Shown: positions 45,270 through 56,016 of the stretch, in pieces | Layout of the letters: every line of letters begins with the position of its first letter | Position numbering within the stretch: the stretch's first letter is position 1 | Assembly: GCA_947652605.1 (NCBI GenBank) | Contig: OX393576.1 | Span: forward strand, 11,496,575 to 11,560,574 | DNA from: Elmis aenea | Taxonomy: Eukaryota > Arthropoda > Insecta > Coleoptera > Elmidae | Length of the DNA stretch: 64,000 bases | Direction of reading: 5' to 3' | Made by a program: the position numbers and the translations under genes | Notes under the pieces: generated by a model | Seen by the model: only the letters and a program-made list of their open reading frames with translations | Databases searched by the model: none | What the model was told of the DNA's origin: nothing

Positions 45270-45620
45270 AAATTTATTCGCATTTGTATCGGCAATAAAA
45301 TTTCACGAGAGTGACACATAAAACAATCGAAGGGAACGCTTCACACGACGCCTGTTGCGTAAGGTTATAGCACACAGCATCGCCTGCTTCGACCGCACCG
45401 TTCACGTTGGGTAATGCAACGCGATACTGAGCTTTCAGAAGAGCTTTAACTTACTCCCACGTGCACGCGACCCGCGCAGTGCAAAAAACTACAACCCCGC
45501 CCAATCTCATCAAATCAAATACTATTTAAGTAAATTTCAATTTGTAAATGTCCTACGCATCCTGCAGGAGCCCCGGGCCTACAAGTTTTTGCGCGAATCA
45601 ACCGAAATTTTACTAGAAGA
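45270..45620. other. GC-richer, CpG-containing patch, possible host regulatory DNA
   Basis: The patch stands out from its surroundings: CACGTG at 45459-45464, a CCCCGCCCAAT string at about 45495-45505 (GC box beside a CCAAT-like box), and many CG dinucleotides. No coding region or TATA box is tied to it. It could be a promoter or 5' exon of a nearby gene, but the evidence is composition only. Confidence 0.25.
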
Positions 45621-45903
45621 TTGATGCCGAACTTGCGCTGCATATTTCCTAAACTAAAACTTCAAAAAATTTGTAGTAAACGATGCTAAAAGCTAAAATA
45701 ATTGAGAATTTAACAACCGGTAATATTTTACAACTCTTTTAGTTAAAATTACTTCTGTTTAGATATAATACACTTCACAATTCCTAGCTTTCCACTGCTC
45801 AAAAGCTCTCAACCAAGCTTTTCCTAAATACTTGCAACTTAATCGAGAATGGCAGGAGCAATGTCCTTCTCAGACAATAATTGTCTACCCCGTAAAGTCC
45901 AAC

Positions 45904-46075
45904 AAATAACCAAAAGTCGCATAATACCAAGTCAGGTGAGTATGGTGAATGCTCTAATATTTTTTGCTTTTAACAGCCAAAAACTGGAAAGTTGAGGCTG
46001 CCGTATGAGGAGATACGTTATCGTGTTGAAGCATAATCCTCTTTTAAGCTTCTAGCATAATTCCTCTGATCATTT
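45904..46075 (-). pseudogene. mariner transposase relic
   Basis: The minus strand reads MLQHDNVSPHTAASTFQFLA, covering the second catalytic Asp (HDN) of mariner transposases, then after a shift HSPYSPDLVLCDFWLF, the third Asp region. The rest of the gene is not recognisable. The same C-terminal motif occurs as a scrap at 23703-23752. Confidence 0.75.
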
Positions 46076-47220
46076 TTTTTTATTGCTTGATGCTTCTTGG
46101 TCTCTGTAGGAGTTTGCTCATATTTTTAAATCCGTAAACGAATTTCTTTGAGGGTAAATCAAAAAACGGGATATTAACTTTGTCGCTTGTTACAATCTAC
46201 TTTGGATGCCCTATTACCGCTTTAAGGTGGCTCTATTGTCCTATTTTTTCGTTAGGACTATTTCCTACCCTTTTCTATGCTAAATTCTAAGGTAAAGTGT
46301 CTAAAGTCCTTTTTAGACTATACTAAATTGTAACTATTTTTTCGTTTAACAAAAAAGCTGGGAATATTTATATAAAAATTTCGTTCAAGAATTTAGCATG
46401 GAAAAATATGAACCATTTACATGGTACTATTTTTTGATACAAAAACTCTAATATATTTTGGTTGTTTTTTAGTTACTTTTATTATATTTTGTTGGTAACT
46501 TGAGTAACCATCTCAAATGTTGATTTATATTTTGATGGTTATTTGTACCTATATGGGTGCTTTTTGGTTGACCAGGTATCCTACTTAACCGGATTTTCCG
46601 GGTTTTTACATCGTTTCTCCGGGCTCCGGGTTTTATTATGATTTCTCCGGGTTTCGTAATAGTACCAAAAATTAACTTAACCGAATAAAACAGTACCCAT
46701 ACAAAAATTTGTATCAAAATATAACTGTGAGTCGGATATATCAATGAAAACAAGAAATACGATCGTATTGTCCATCTTTTTTTTTTAGTACTATGTCCAC
46801 GCTTTGCCTCTATATGTTATTATTCCGGAAAATCGTGTAATTCGCCTCGATATTAAATTTATTTATTAAGTCGTAACATTTCCATAAAACAAAATGTTGC
46901 AATTTGATTGTTTTTTGTTTTTTATGTATCAACATCGCAAATTTTCCACCGAGGAATTTTCTTTTTATTACGACTTAAATCCCGGAAAACTAAAACCAAA
47001 AATTAAGATGTATTTCCTAACCCCCCTCCCCCGTCATCGTCCGTGGGTTAACATAAACAAAAATCTGTTCACCCCAATGCTAATACCTAATTACAAATGA
47101 ATAGAAAATTATCATACTAATTATGGCTGCAGTACCATTAATAATGTTACTAAACAATCAATAACGAACAAATTTTTATTTCAGTTAACCTAATCCACAA
47201 ATGACATGCTGTCAGATACA
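46076..47220. other. No recognised gene; partial inverted repeat with 47604-47630
   Basis: AACTATTTTTTCGTTTAACA at 46332 recurs inverted at about 47604-47630 (TTAAACGAAAAAATAGT). The stretch 46553-46640 is rich in TTCCGGG / CTCCGGG units. No coding region was identified. Confidence 0.35.
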
Positions 47221-47480
47221 ATTGAAGACCTTGGTGCAAGAAGGGGATATGTGCAAAAAAGTAAAAAAATTAGACTTGTACAGAAATGGATTTTAAAATT
47301 TGCGCTTTTCATATGGTGCAAATGTGGGATAAGTAGGGCTTAGAAAAATAATTTCTATAAGCCCTACTTATCCCACATTTGCACCATATGAAAAGCGCAT
47401 ATTTTAAAACCCATTTCTGTACAAGTTTTTTTTTTTTTACATTTTTGCACATATCCCCTTCTTGCACCAAGGTCTTCAAT
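47221..47480. repeat. Near-perfect 260-bp hairpin (MITE)
   Basis: ATTGAAGACCTTGGTGCAAG at 47221 pairs with its inverse ending at 47480. The arms of about 122 bp match almost base for base around a loop of about 14 bp (GCTTAGAAAAATAATTTCTA region). The transcript would fold into a long double strand. It has no open frame of note and no clear target duplication. Confidence 0.9.
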
Positions 47481-48047
47481 TACAGTAGAATACGCATGCG
47501 CGCATGCTAAATATTGGATGGAATTTGAACAGGCGCTATTTTGGTAAAAAAATTTCGTCCAAGATTTTTAATCTCTGATTGACACGGTACTATAAAATCG
47601 TATGCGTTTTTCTTAAACGAAAAAATAGTATATAAAACAGACTTAATATCGCATCCATTTTGAAAAAACCCTATTAAGAAATTTCTAGTTTCAGATAATT
47701 TGATAAAACCGATTTGCTCGCCCTGTTAGTTATTACCCAATTTAAATTTTATCACATTAACATAATGTAAAGCAATTTCTACGGCTAATTTTTGCATTTT
47801 TGCGTCTGACAGAAGTGATTGATAACTGCTATTTTTGTTATTCATGAAAAACATTGTACTGAAGAAGTATGTTAATTCATTTTAAAGTAATTTACGTCAC
47901 TAATGCTGTTATTGATATCTGTAGTACGAAATTTTAGGAATCAATCAACGCCCATTAGATTTGTCACCGCGCAAAGAGTTTAAGAGGAGGCTGAAAAATA
48001 TTTTTACTTTGCAACACCGATTCCTATCTAATTTCGAACCCCTAGAG

Positions 48048-48293
48048 CAGCGATTCTTAACCGGGGGGCCGTGAAAGATTTTAAGGGGGCCCGCGAAAAA
48101 TTTATTAAAGGTTTTTACTTTTTAAAATATTGAAATCTTTGAAAAAAAATATTTTTTGCTCCTTATTTTGCTCGAACCATCGGAGATATCTTCTTAAATA
48201 AATCGTAATATTTTTGTTACTACAAACTAGGGGCCGAGAAAATATTTTAGGATATTAAGGGGGCCGCGACTACTTAAAGGTTAAGAACCACTG
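48048..48293. mobile_element. hAT MITE, 246 bp
   Basis: The ends CAGCGATTCTTAACCGG and (inverted) CAGTGGTTCTTAACCTTT are flanked by 8-bp repeats with one mismatch (CCCTAGAG at 48040-48047, CACTAGAG at 48294-48301). CAGTGGTTCTTAACC is a common hAT end. It has no coding sequence. Confidence 0.85.
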
Positions 48294-48446
48294 CACTAGA
48301 GGACGCAATCGTAAATATAATATTTTGCTAGTTTTTCATCTGTGAAAATGGGAATCCAAGACTTTGATCTCCTGGTCTGAAACAATTAAGTCAATTGAAC
48401 TACGTACGATTGTATAAACTTCCAGGGTAGAAGTGTCAGTTAAGAC

Positions 48447-48833
48447 CAGTGGCGTACGCAAAAAAAACTTTCTGGGGGGATAATGTTTTAATTTGCAAAA
48501 ACAAATACTGATTTATTGCAAACGGGGCATGGCAATGGTGCAATTAAAAAATGATCTATGGGGGCTAGACACAAAAAGTGAGCCCTAAGAAAGAGTTGCG
48601 GAGGTCCAGGGGCACCAGCCCCCCGAGTAGCAGCGCCATAGCCATTTTTTTAAACTTTTAACGTATCCAAAAATAGCATTTATGAGTAAAATATACAAAC
48701 ATTAGGTATATATTTTATATGTATTGAAAAGCAGTCTGTCGTGCAATTTTGAAATGCGGTAATTATAATTTTAGTTCTTTTCAAACTTTCGGGGGGATTT
48801 ATCCTCCTAATCCCCTTCTTGCGTACGCCACTG
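48447..48833. mobile_element. hAT MITE, 387 bp
   Basis: The ends CAGTGGCGTACGCAAAAA and its inverse CTTGCGTACGCCACTG are flanked by the perfect 8-bp repeat GTTAAGAC (48439-48446 and 48834-48841). GGGGGGAT text lies near both ends. It has no transposase. Confidence 0.92.
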
Positions 48834-48841
48834 GTTAAGAC

Positions 48842-50602
48842 AACACATCCATAGGTTTTCGGAATCGTCCAAAATAAATACACTAATCAAGCGAAATGAT
48901 TTAATTTTGTTTTGTTTCACGTGGCAGGCCCACTTACAGTTGTAACTAGCCTGCAACAGAACCGAAATCAAGTGTTTCTGAAACTTCTTCTATTTAAAGA
49001 GCAGCCATAGAATCAAAGCGCCGATTCAAAAGCATCGTCTAGATTCTAGATGCGTCCTGAATAAGACTATCAATACATTCAAAAGAACGCTGCTTACAAT
49101 AGACCACAGTTTGATTCGAACAAATGCTTCTATTTCAAAAGTTCGGCATAAACTGAACAGCTTGCAGAAGACAAAGCTGCAAGTCGTCTGTCACAGACAC
49201 AATTATCCGAACAAAGTTTTAGTTAGTTCACTAAATAACATATAAAATAAAAGTATTAATTCGTATTTACTCGAAAGCTAAATAAAGAAACTCTTTACAG
49301 TCTGCCAATTTTCTGCAAAAAAAAACATCTAGTCAAACAAAAGCATTACGTTGTTTAAAGCAGTATCTAACTTCAAATTAATGAAAGCTCTAACAGAGAG
49401 TGGGCGAGCCTAGCAGGAGAGCTACAAATCTAAACGCGCTATGAAAACTGTCTAAAAACGAAAAGCTTCATATTAAAATCGAAGGTTAAATTTAATAACG
49501 AGTAAGTACGTAGGTAAGTCTTTATTTATGAATCAAATAGAGTGCTGAGCTTCCTTTGATGTGATTTTTAGCTTTTTACAAGCAAAATAAAGCAGTGATT
49601 TCATGTTTTATGAAAATTTAGCAGGAATTTCGATCTGTATTTGCTGAGATAGTTTTTTGTAATTGGTGGCGTGGGGTTGTTCCAATCACAATTAAAAATA
49701 TACATTTTGGAGGGCACTAGAAACAAAAAAAAATACTTCTCTAACCTTATCTTAATTTCCGGCAATATATTGTTTTGTTTTTGATAGGAAAAATTAAAAA
49801 CAAACTTATAATCTAAGAATTTACGGTGGTCTATAACTTTTTAACAGTTGGTACTCTTTGGGTCCATAATTAAGTATAACAAAAAGGATGTGGTATAAAC
49901 GAATACTGAAAGGAAACAGATTTATTAAAACCTAACAAACTAAATAAATAGTTTTACAAGAAAACCGCAAAAAGGATTGCGGTATACCCAAACAGAAATT
50001 GCAATTTATACAAAGCTGTGTAAAGAACAAAAACTTTCCTAAAAACGTAACGAATTTTATTAGTGTGTTTTGATAACGCGATATTTCTATTAGCTGCAGC
50101 TTCTGTCTGGCGCGCAAGATGGCAGCGTGGTTTATTTGTCAAATTTATTCGTTAAATTCCTGAAAACTATAAGCGATAGAGGTTTCTTTTAGGAGCTGAA
50201 AGTTTGTTCGGAAAAGCCTTAACGCCACTTGGCTACACAAAAACTTAATGTACGTAGTAATAACGAAATTTGCCATGAAAAACTTCTACGAAGTTGTCTG
50301 TTTGGTTTGTTCTAAACCTAATAAATTGAAAGTTGCAGTACTCAGAACTATTGCTCACTGAACTAAGTTGTAAAATGTTTAATAACTTAATAAGACCAAT
50401 AGATTTCGCAAACTCAGCGGACGTTTTCAAAATTGCATTTGAAGTTGTATTTTAAATGAACACGGTAGATATTTTATAAATTGGTTCGGTTTTATAATAA
50501 TAATGTCTTTATTGCCATAAGAAATATATAAATAATACAACAATATTATTAGGTACATATATGTTATATGGCAACCGCAAGGCGTACCTAGTTCAATCCA
50601 TT
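48842..50602. other. No recognised gene
   Basis: Unique-looking DNA, moderately GC-richer at about 48990-49450. Minus-strand short frames at 49932-50430 are not recognised. Confidence 0.35.
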
Positions 50603-50610
50603 GTCTAGGA

Positions 50611-51606
50611 CAGAGGTCGCCAAAGTGGTCTATATAGACCCCCAGGGGTCTATTTAACAAAAGTAGGGGTCGATCTGAGCCAGGGGTCGATTGGGGGTCG
50701 AAGGAAAAACAATTCTTAATACGCAAATCACACATACCTTACTGCGTATGTAAAATTTGTGAATGTTTTTATAATTGACTTAATATCAGTTTATTGCTAC
50801 GTAAGGATTATCAGTATTTTTCAAATCTGCGACAATTAGAGATAAAAGAAGAAGACTTGAAAATATATACAAGTCATCTTCAAAAATTAAGCGACGATTT
50901 TAAACTGTGCTTTGTTGATTTGGAAAACATTGACATCCCTGAATGGATTATTGCGCCATTTTCCGCTCAAATTGAAAACGTGGACATCAACCTGCAAGAT
51001 GAGCTTGCTGAATTATTATCGGATCTTGAAGCAAAGACGCTTCTTAAAAATTTAACAATAAGCAAATTTTTGACAAATATAAATATAATGCAAAAATATG
51101 TAAAACTTTACGAAATAGCTCAGCCATTTATGCTGGCGTTTCCAAGTTCCTATATGGTTAAAGCCGGTTTCAGTCACGTAAATTCAATCTTAACTAAGTA
51201 CAGAAATAAATTAAATGTGCAGTTTCGAGGGGATTTAAGATTAAAATTGACCAATTTCGAACCGAATATAGCGAACCTTGCAAAGAAACACCAGGCACAC
51301 CCATCTCATTGATTAAGAAGCAATACTGTAGTTACTTTACTTATTATTTTTACTTATTTATAATTACTTATTATTTAATAAATATTAAGGTATTTAAATT
51401 TCAACATTAAGATATTTTTCATAAAACTATTGTTACACAATGTAAAATTACTTTAATAAATGTTTAAAATCATAAAATAAATGTACAAACACAGTACCTA
51501 ATAGATAGTTTTATTATAATTAACTGAAAATTACTTTTATGGGGGTCGATGGAGATTTCGAAAAATTATATAGGGGTCGATGATCAAAAAAGTTTGGCGA
51601 CCCCTG
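50611..51606. mobile_element. hAT element with transposase fragment, 996 bp
   Basis: The ends CAGAGGTCGCCAAAGTGGTC and (inverted) CAGGGGTCGCCAAACTTTTT are flanked by the perfect 8-bp duplication GTCTAGGA (50603-50610 and 51607-51614). Subterminal AGGGGTCGAT units repeat near both ends. The empty site would be CCATTGTC-TAG-GACAATGG, itself a palindrome. It carries the open frame listed next. Confidence 0.93.
50794..51312 (+). CDS. hAT transposase C-terminal fragment, ZBED5/FAM200-like, 172 codons, open
   Basis: The frame reads without a stop to TAA/TGA at 51310-51312 and ends KLYEIAQPFMLAFPSSYMVK, AGFSHVNSILTKYRN, FRGDLRLKLTNFEPNIA, KKHQAHPSH. This is the hAT C-terminal dimerisation region of the transposases that also gave rise to the ZBED5/FAM200/SCAND3 vertebrate genes. 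A full transposase is about 600 residues, so the BED finger and most of the RNase-H-like core, with its first catalytic residues, are deleted. The given start is TTG and the frame is open further upstream, so the true start is unknown. It lies inside the element with perfect target duplications. Confidence 0.85.
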   Translation: MLRKDYQYFSNLRQLEIKEEDLKIYTSHLQKLSDDFKLCFVDLENIDIPEWIIAPFSAQIENVDINLQDELAELLSDLEAKTLLKNLTISKFLTNINIMQKYVKLYEIAQPFMLAFPSSYMVKAGFSHVNSILTKYRNKLNVQFRGDLRLKLTNFEPNIANLAKKHQAHPSH

Positions 51607-51614
51607 GTCTAGGA

Positions 51615-52955
51615 CAATGGATTGCTCTTCCACTCAACCTTATACGAGTGTCAAGATAAATTTGTTGAGACTAGAAAATTGCAGTTAATATTTATTAAGA
51701 TTTTATTTTTAATAATTTCAAAGTAATACCCCTTAACAGCCAATTTTCTTTTGGAAAGTCCAAAACACCACCAAAATTCGCACATAACGAAGCTAAAAAC
51801 TTTTATTATAGGCTAATGTGGCAAGTGGCTTGTGCATGTAAAATTAAAAAATTCTTCATATGTTGGAATTTTGTTTGTTTGCAGATACTTTTATAAAATC
51901 ATGAACACCCTACACCTACACACATTCTACCTCGCAAAATCTAAGCTGCTGTTTCATGGTTTCACAACAAAATTGTTTCAGTGCGAAACAATTTATTACC
52001 TACACCGTTAATGATGTTTAACTTGAAGCGATGAGTGATTAAACCTAAATTCGTAAACACAACTACAGAGCAACGTATACAAAATGAATTATTATTTACA
52101 AAACTATTGTAATTTCCAGGGGATTATCCACTATTTTAGTTACAATTTGCTTTCGCGTGAACGTTTTAAATCATTGTTAATTACATTTCGTCCGCATAAT
52201 TAAATTGGTCAAAGATTTGTGACCCAACGTAGGCACGGCTAATTAAAAATTAGTCGAAATGAAACCAGTGAAAGTCTAATTAAAAAAAAAGTTATTTACG
52301 ATCATTTTTGGACTGTTCACTCTAAATATCATTTCTTTATAGGTTTCACGTAAAGATCGTATCTAAAAATTGTTTAACAATCAAAGCTATTCGTAAAAAC
52401 AAATCTTTGAAAAGAAGTCTACAGAGTCTTAGAGAGTTTAAACATTTCGGCTAATGAAATTTGGTTATCACCAATTACAGTGTTGTAATTAAATTACAAA
52501 ATTACAAGCTACATCCGAAATTATAACCCAATTACTAACTAAATTGTGTCTACAGCCAGAGTTGACGCTTTATTGCTTATCTTTGTAGTATTGGTATTTT
52601 AAATGCATATTGTTGAAAATTCTTTAATCATGCAATCGTATTTTTTTTCGACAGTTCTTCAAAATTTTTAAAAAGTTAACAAGTGTGTTTTTGGGTTAAG
52701 AATTTCGCAAAAGGCCTAATCGTGGGTAAAAGTGTTAAATAACATTTATGCAGTGTAAACCGATTATTATTTTGTAGAGAACCGATTAAAAATATAGTTT
52801 ATATTTTTATTTTTTAAATTTGCCAAATGTATATAGCTAGCTACTCTTTGAATATATCTTGTCAAAGTTTTAAAAATAGCTTATAAAAATGTTAAACAGT
52901 TTTACTCAATGCATAACAACGACAAAGTAGTTCAGAAACCGATTAATAGTTATTT
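51615..52955. other. No recognised gene
   Basis: AT-rich DNA without recognised coding or structured repeats. Confidence 0.4.
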
Positions 52956-52959
52956 ATGT

Positions 52960-53355
52960 ATCAAGGCCAAAAAGTGTAACTTTTTCGGCCGCGTCTGGTT
53001 TGCTGGTCAAGACATAGTCGAGGCCAGCAAACAGAAAAGGCCGAAAAAGTACGTTTTGGCCGAGGTGCATATAACATTTTTTGTGCGATCGAATTAAAAA
53101 CAATTTAAATTTTTAGTAATTTTCAAAATTATAGGTTAGAAACTACATGCACTGACAGATGACGGCGTATGTACTGCATTACCGGCCCTCTCCTTAGCAA
53201 CGGCCGTAAAAGTTACTTTTTCGGCCGTTGCTAAGGGTAACGGCCTGAAAAGTAACTTTTACGGCCGTTGCTAAGGATAGGGCCGGTAATGCAGTACTTT
53301 ATGGTTGCTAACGCGTCCGTCAAACAGCTGTTTCTAGTACGATCGCACAAAAAAT
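52960..53355. mobile_element. GGCC-hairpin element with inverted TTTTTTGTGCGATCG ends
   Basis: ATTTTTTGTGCGATCG at 53076-53091 recurs inverted at 53340-53355. Between them, ACTGCATTACCGGCCCT at 53173 pairs with AGGGCCGGTAATGCAGT at 53280, and AACGGCCGTAAAAGTTACTT / GTAACTTTTACGGCCGTT form a compact double hairpin at 53200-53275. Similar GGCCGAAAAAGTAC modules extend upstream to about 52960. A second, inverted and shorter copy lies at 63239-63385. It has no coding sequence and no known superfamily. Confidence 0.7.
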
Positions 53356-53366
53356 AGTTTATTATA

Positions 53367-54642
53367 CAGGGCTAGCCAATAGGTATGACGGGGTTTTAGT
53401 ACGCGATAAAAAGAACAAACAAAAACCAATCACCTGTTCAAAAACTACAGTTAATAGCTTAAATTATGCAATTTTACTACATACACCTAGTGTTTAAAAA
53501 TAGCTTCGTTCAAATTATTTCCCATGAGAATTAATACATAGACGTAATCTCGTAACGAAATTTAACATCACACGCTGCAATACATCGCGATTGATGTCCC
53601 ATACTTCACGTTTAATTGCAAGTTTCAGTTCCTGAAGTGTGCGTGGTTTATCTCTGTACACTTGAGCTAGCCCCATAAATAAAAGTCAGGGGCACTCAGG
53701 TCAGGTGATCTTGCAGAACACTAATTGTCACCGAATCGTGAGTCTTCATCGACTAAGGAGCTGTATGGGCCGTAGCACCGTCCTGTTGGAACATTACATT
53801 GTTTAAACCGAATCTTCTTACTTCAGGCATGAGGAAGTTTTGCAGCATATCCACGTACCGATCAGAGGTAACCGTTACAGTCTCATTATCCAGTTAAAAA
53901 AAATAAGGACCAATAATTCCTGATGTGGTGACTTCACACCAAACGGTAACTTTGGGAGTGTGTAAAGAGGTTTTTCATGCAAACTCAAAGGATTTTGCGA
54001 AGCCCAGTATCTGGTTTTGCTTACTTACGTATCCATCTACATGAAAATAGGCCTCATCGGTCATCATAAGTCTATTCAGTAGATTTTCATTGGCATTGAA
54101 AATTTCTAGAAAATGTTCACAAAATTGTACACGTGCTCTCTTATCCTGGGCTTTTAGTTTCTGAACAATTTGAATCTTATAAGGGTGGAAGTGAAGATCG
54201 TCTTTCAAGATTCGCCGGAACGATGTATTCGAGATGTTCAAAGCTTGAGAATGTATTTTAGCTGAACGGGTCGGACTCTGTTCGACAGCAATTCTTGCAC
54301 GTTCAATGTTCTCAGGAGAACGAACTGAACGAGTAGTACCCGAAAATTTTAAAACAACACTTCCACGAGCACGCATCCATCTTGAAAGAGTTTTGTCCGT
54401 GGTATTCTTCCGTGTCTTGGAACTTGGAGTTCACGCCGAAATATTCTTTGCGTTTCTACAATGCTGTGAGTTTCGAAAAACGTCTCTACTGCGAAAATTT
54501 GTTGGTTTAAAGGAAAATGCGCCATAGTTTCATAAATTGCAAAGACTCTTAAAGATCTTTTAACGTTTATGAAGTTTTAGTGTTGCCTATGTTTTTTTTC
54601 TACAGCCTACTTAAATCGCGTCATACCTATTGGCTAACCATG
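53367..54642 (-). mobile_element. Near full-length mariner element, rosa-like
   Basis: The ends CAGGGCTAGCCAATAGGTAT and (inverted) GGTTAGCCAATAGGTATGAC give terminal repeats of about 24 bp; TA precedes the left end at 53365-53366, while the right outer bases have decayed (CCATGG). The length of about 1.28 kb is normal for mariner. It holds the broken transposase gene at 53515-54525. Confidence 0.88.
53515..54525 (-). pseudogene. mariner transposase, frameshifted
   Basis: The minus-strand ATG at 54525 opens MAHFPLNQQIFAVETFFETH, typical for insect mariners of the rosa type, and the last codons end at the TAA at 53515-53517. This gives about 336 codons, close to the usual 345. After a frameshift near 54390 it continues TTRSVRSPENIERAR (helix-turn-helix linker), then LMMTDEAYFHVDGYV with the first catalytic Asp. 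After another shift come VWCEVTTSGIIGPYFF and VMFQQDGATAHT with the second Asp. The third-Asp region is damaged (DHLT...PLTFIYGA). At least two frameshifts and stops make it inactive. Confidence 0.88.
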
Positions 54643-55063
54643 GGGTTCAACAAAGTTTATAAAAATTTGGGAAGTGCATGTTTTTTGGTCAGAAAACGAA
54701 TAAAAATGTATACTTAATTGAAAAGCATACAACTAAGTGGATTATTAGGTTTAAATAGGTTTAAGATCAAAGAAAGAGAATTACCGACAAACTAATCCTC
54801 CTCAATTCTTCGATTGTTTCCGTAGCAGTAAATGAACGATGTGAAAATAATGATTCGTTTTGGTGATTGTACTAAGATTGCTCAAGGATAGTTAGCATCT
54901 GCTTTACAAAATAATTCACACTTAAAGTAGTATTAATTAAAAAAGACTAAATAAATAAAGCACAAAAATTTTGTACAGCATCAAGCAATTTAAAAACAAA
55001 TATGAAAAACTATCTCTCGTGACATAAATAAAAACACAATTTCAACAAAACTTTGCGTTTATA
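54643..55063. other. No recognised gene
   Basis: AT-rich DNA between the mariner element and the open stretch at 55.1 kb; nothing recognised. Confidence 0.4.
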
Positions 55064-55095
55064 AATCAAGTTTGTAATTAAATTTATTTTAACAG

Positions 55096-55289
55096 GACAA
55101 AGACCTCCAAGACCCAAAGTGGAATTAATTAAAATTAGCTTCAGCTCTTGTCCAAATTTACTAATTAACAATTTCAACGGAATAAGCGATGATACAAATA
55201 TTTTCGTAAAATTCGCGAGCAAGCCTAATTTTATTCTGAAGGAGCAGGTCATGTATAATTTGTCGGTAGAGAAATGCTCTCAGTATTGA
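55096..55289 (+). CDS. Candidate host terminal exon, unrecognised
   Basis: The sequence TTTATTTTAACAG (acceptor-like) ends at 55095. The following frame (phase 2) is open to a TGA at 55287-55289 and reads QRPPRPKVELIKISFSS, then NNFNGISDDTNIFVKFASKP, then FILKEQVMYNL. Amino-acid use looks like a real protein rather than random AT-rich DNA. A second open run in another frame follows at 55274-55417 (MLSVLNDWRMLNRLKQQINE...), so a frameshifted gene or a further exon is possible. I do not recognise a family, and no upstream exon was found. Confidence 0.3.
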
Positions 55290-55725
55290 ACGACTGGAGG
55301 ATGTTAAATCGTTTGAAGCAGCAAATTAATGAGTTTTTCAATAAAGTATCTATTTGCGAGGAAAGTGCGTTGAAAGATGTGTACACAAGGAACCAGAAAA
55401 CCATTTATTTTGCGTAAGCACCAAGAAATTAGTGTTAAGTGAGTTTATCTGTGAGTATGCATTAATCTTAATTCGCGAATCGTCCGTCCAAAAATAGGAT
55501 ACGAATTGCCAACATTCGTTTGAGGAATTACGATACATAATACTAAAACGATAAATTTTTATCGCTAGATAAATCAAATTAATATTTTAAATATTGAAAT
55601 GACGTTCCGTAAAACGTGAAAAATTTGCCATTAGTGTGAAGTGAAATAATTTAAATTCGTTTAAATGTTACAAGGACATCTGTGATTCAATTTGCAGCGC
55701 AAATAATAATAAAAAGTGCACTAAC

Positions 55726-56016
55726 CTTGTTTAACAGCACACCAAGTTTCTGCTAGGATTTTGCAAAACGCAGCAGAAGTTCATGTCCTTTCTGTGGTGG
55801 AAAATCTCAACCTGTACATCAGCCATATTCCATAAATAACCAATTTTTCTTAGTTCTTCCAAGGATTAAAATAGGAAGTAACACTTGATTGTTCATATAA
55901 GGTTGTGCAAATCTTCTAAGAATAGCGTTGGCACGTTGTAAGTCGTCATGTGGCGGTAATCCTTTTGTTTCGGGAAACTTTTCACAGTATGTTGCTAAGT
56001 TCATGGTGCAATGAGT
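55726..56016 (-). pseudogene. Candidate exon or gene relic with splice sites, unrecognised
   Basis: On the minus strand a good acceptor (ACCCTTTATTTACAG) ends at 56017 and a good donor (AAG/GTTAGT) begins at 55725. The 291 bases between equal 97 codons. The frame from the ATG at 56004 reads MNLATYCEKFPETKGLPPHD, then RANAILRRFAQPYMNNQVLL, then ILGRTKKNWLFMEYG, then meets TGA. Beyond it the same frame gives DFPPQKGHELLLRFAKS with a further TGA and TAG. This suggests a decayed exon or a 5' exon with a short frame. The protein family is not recognised. Confidence 0.35.

Noticed and set aside
50794..51312. A host ZBED5/FAM200 gene
   Set aside because: It lies inside a hAT element with perfect terminal repeats and 8-bp duplications, so it is transposon coding sequence.
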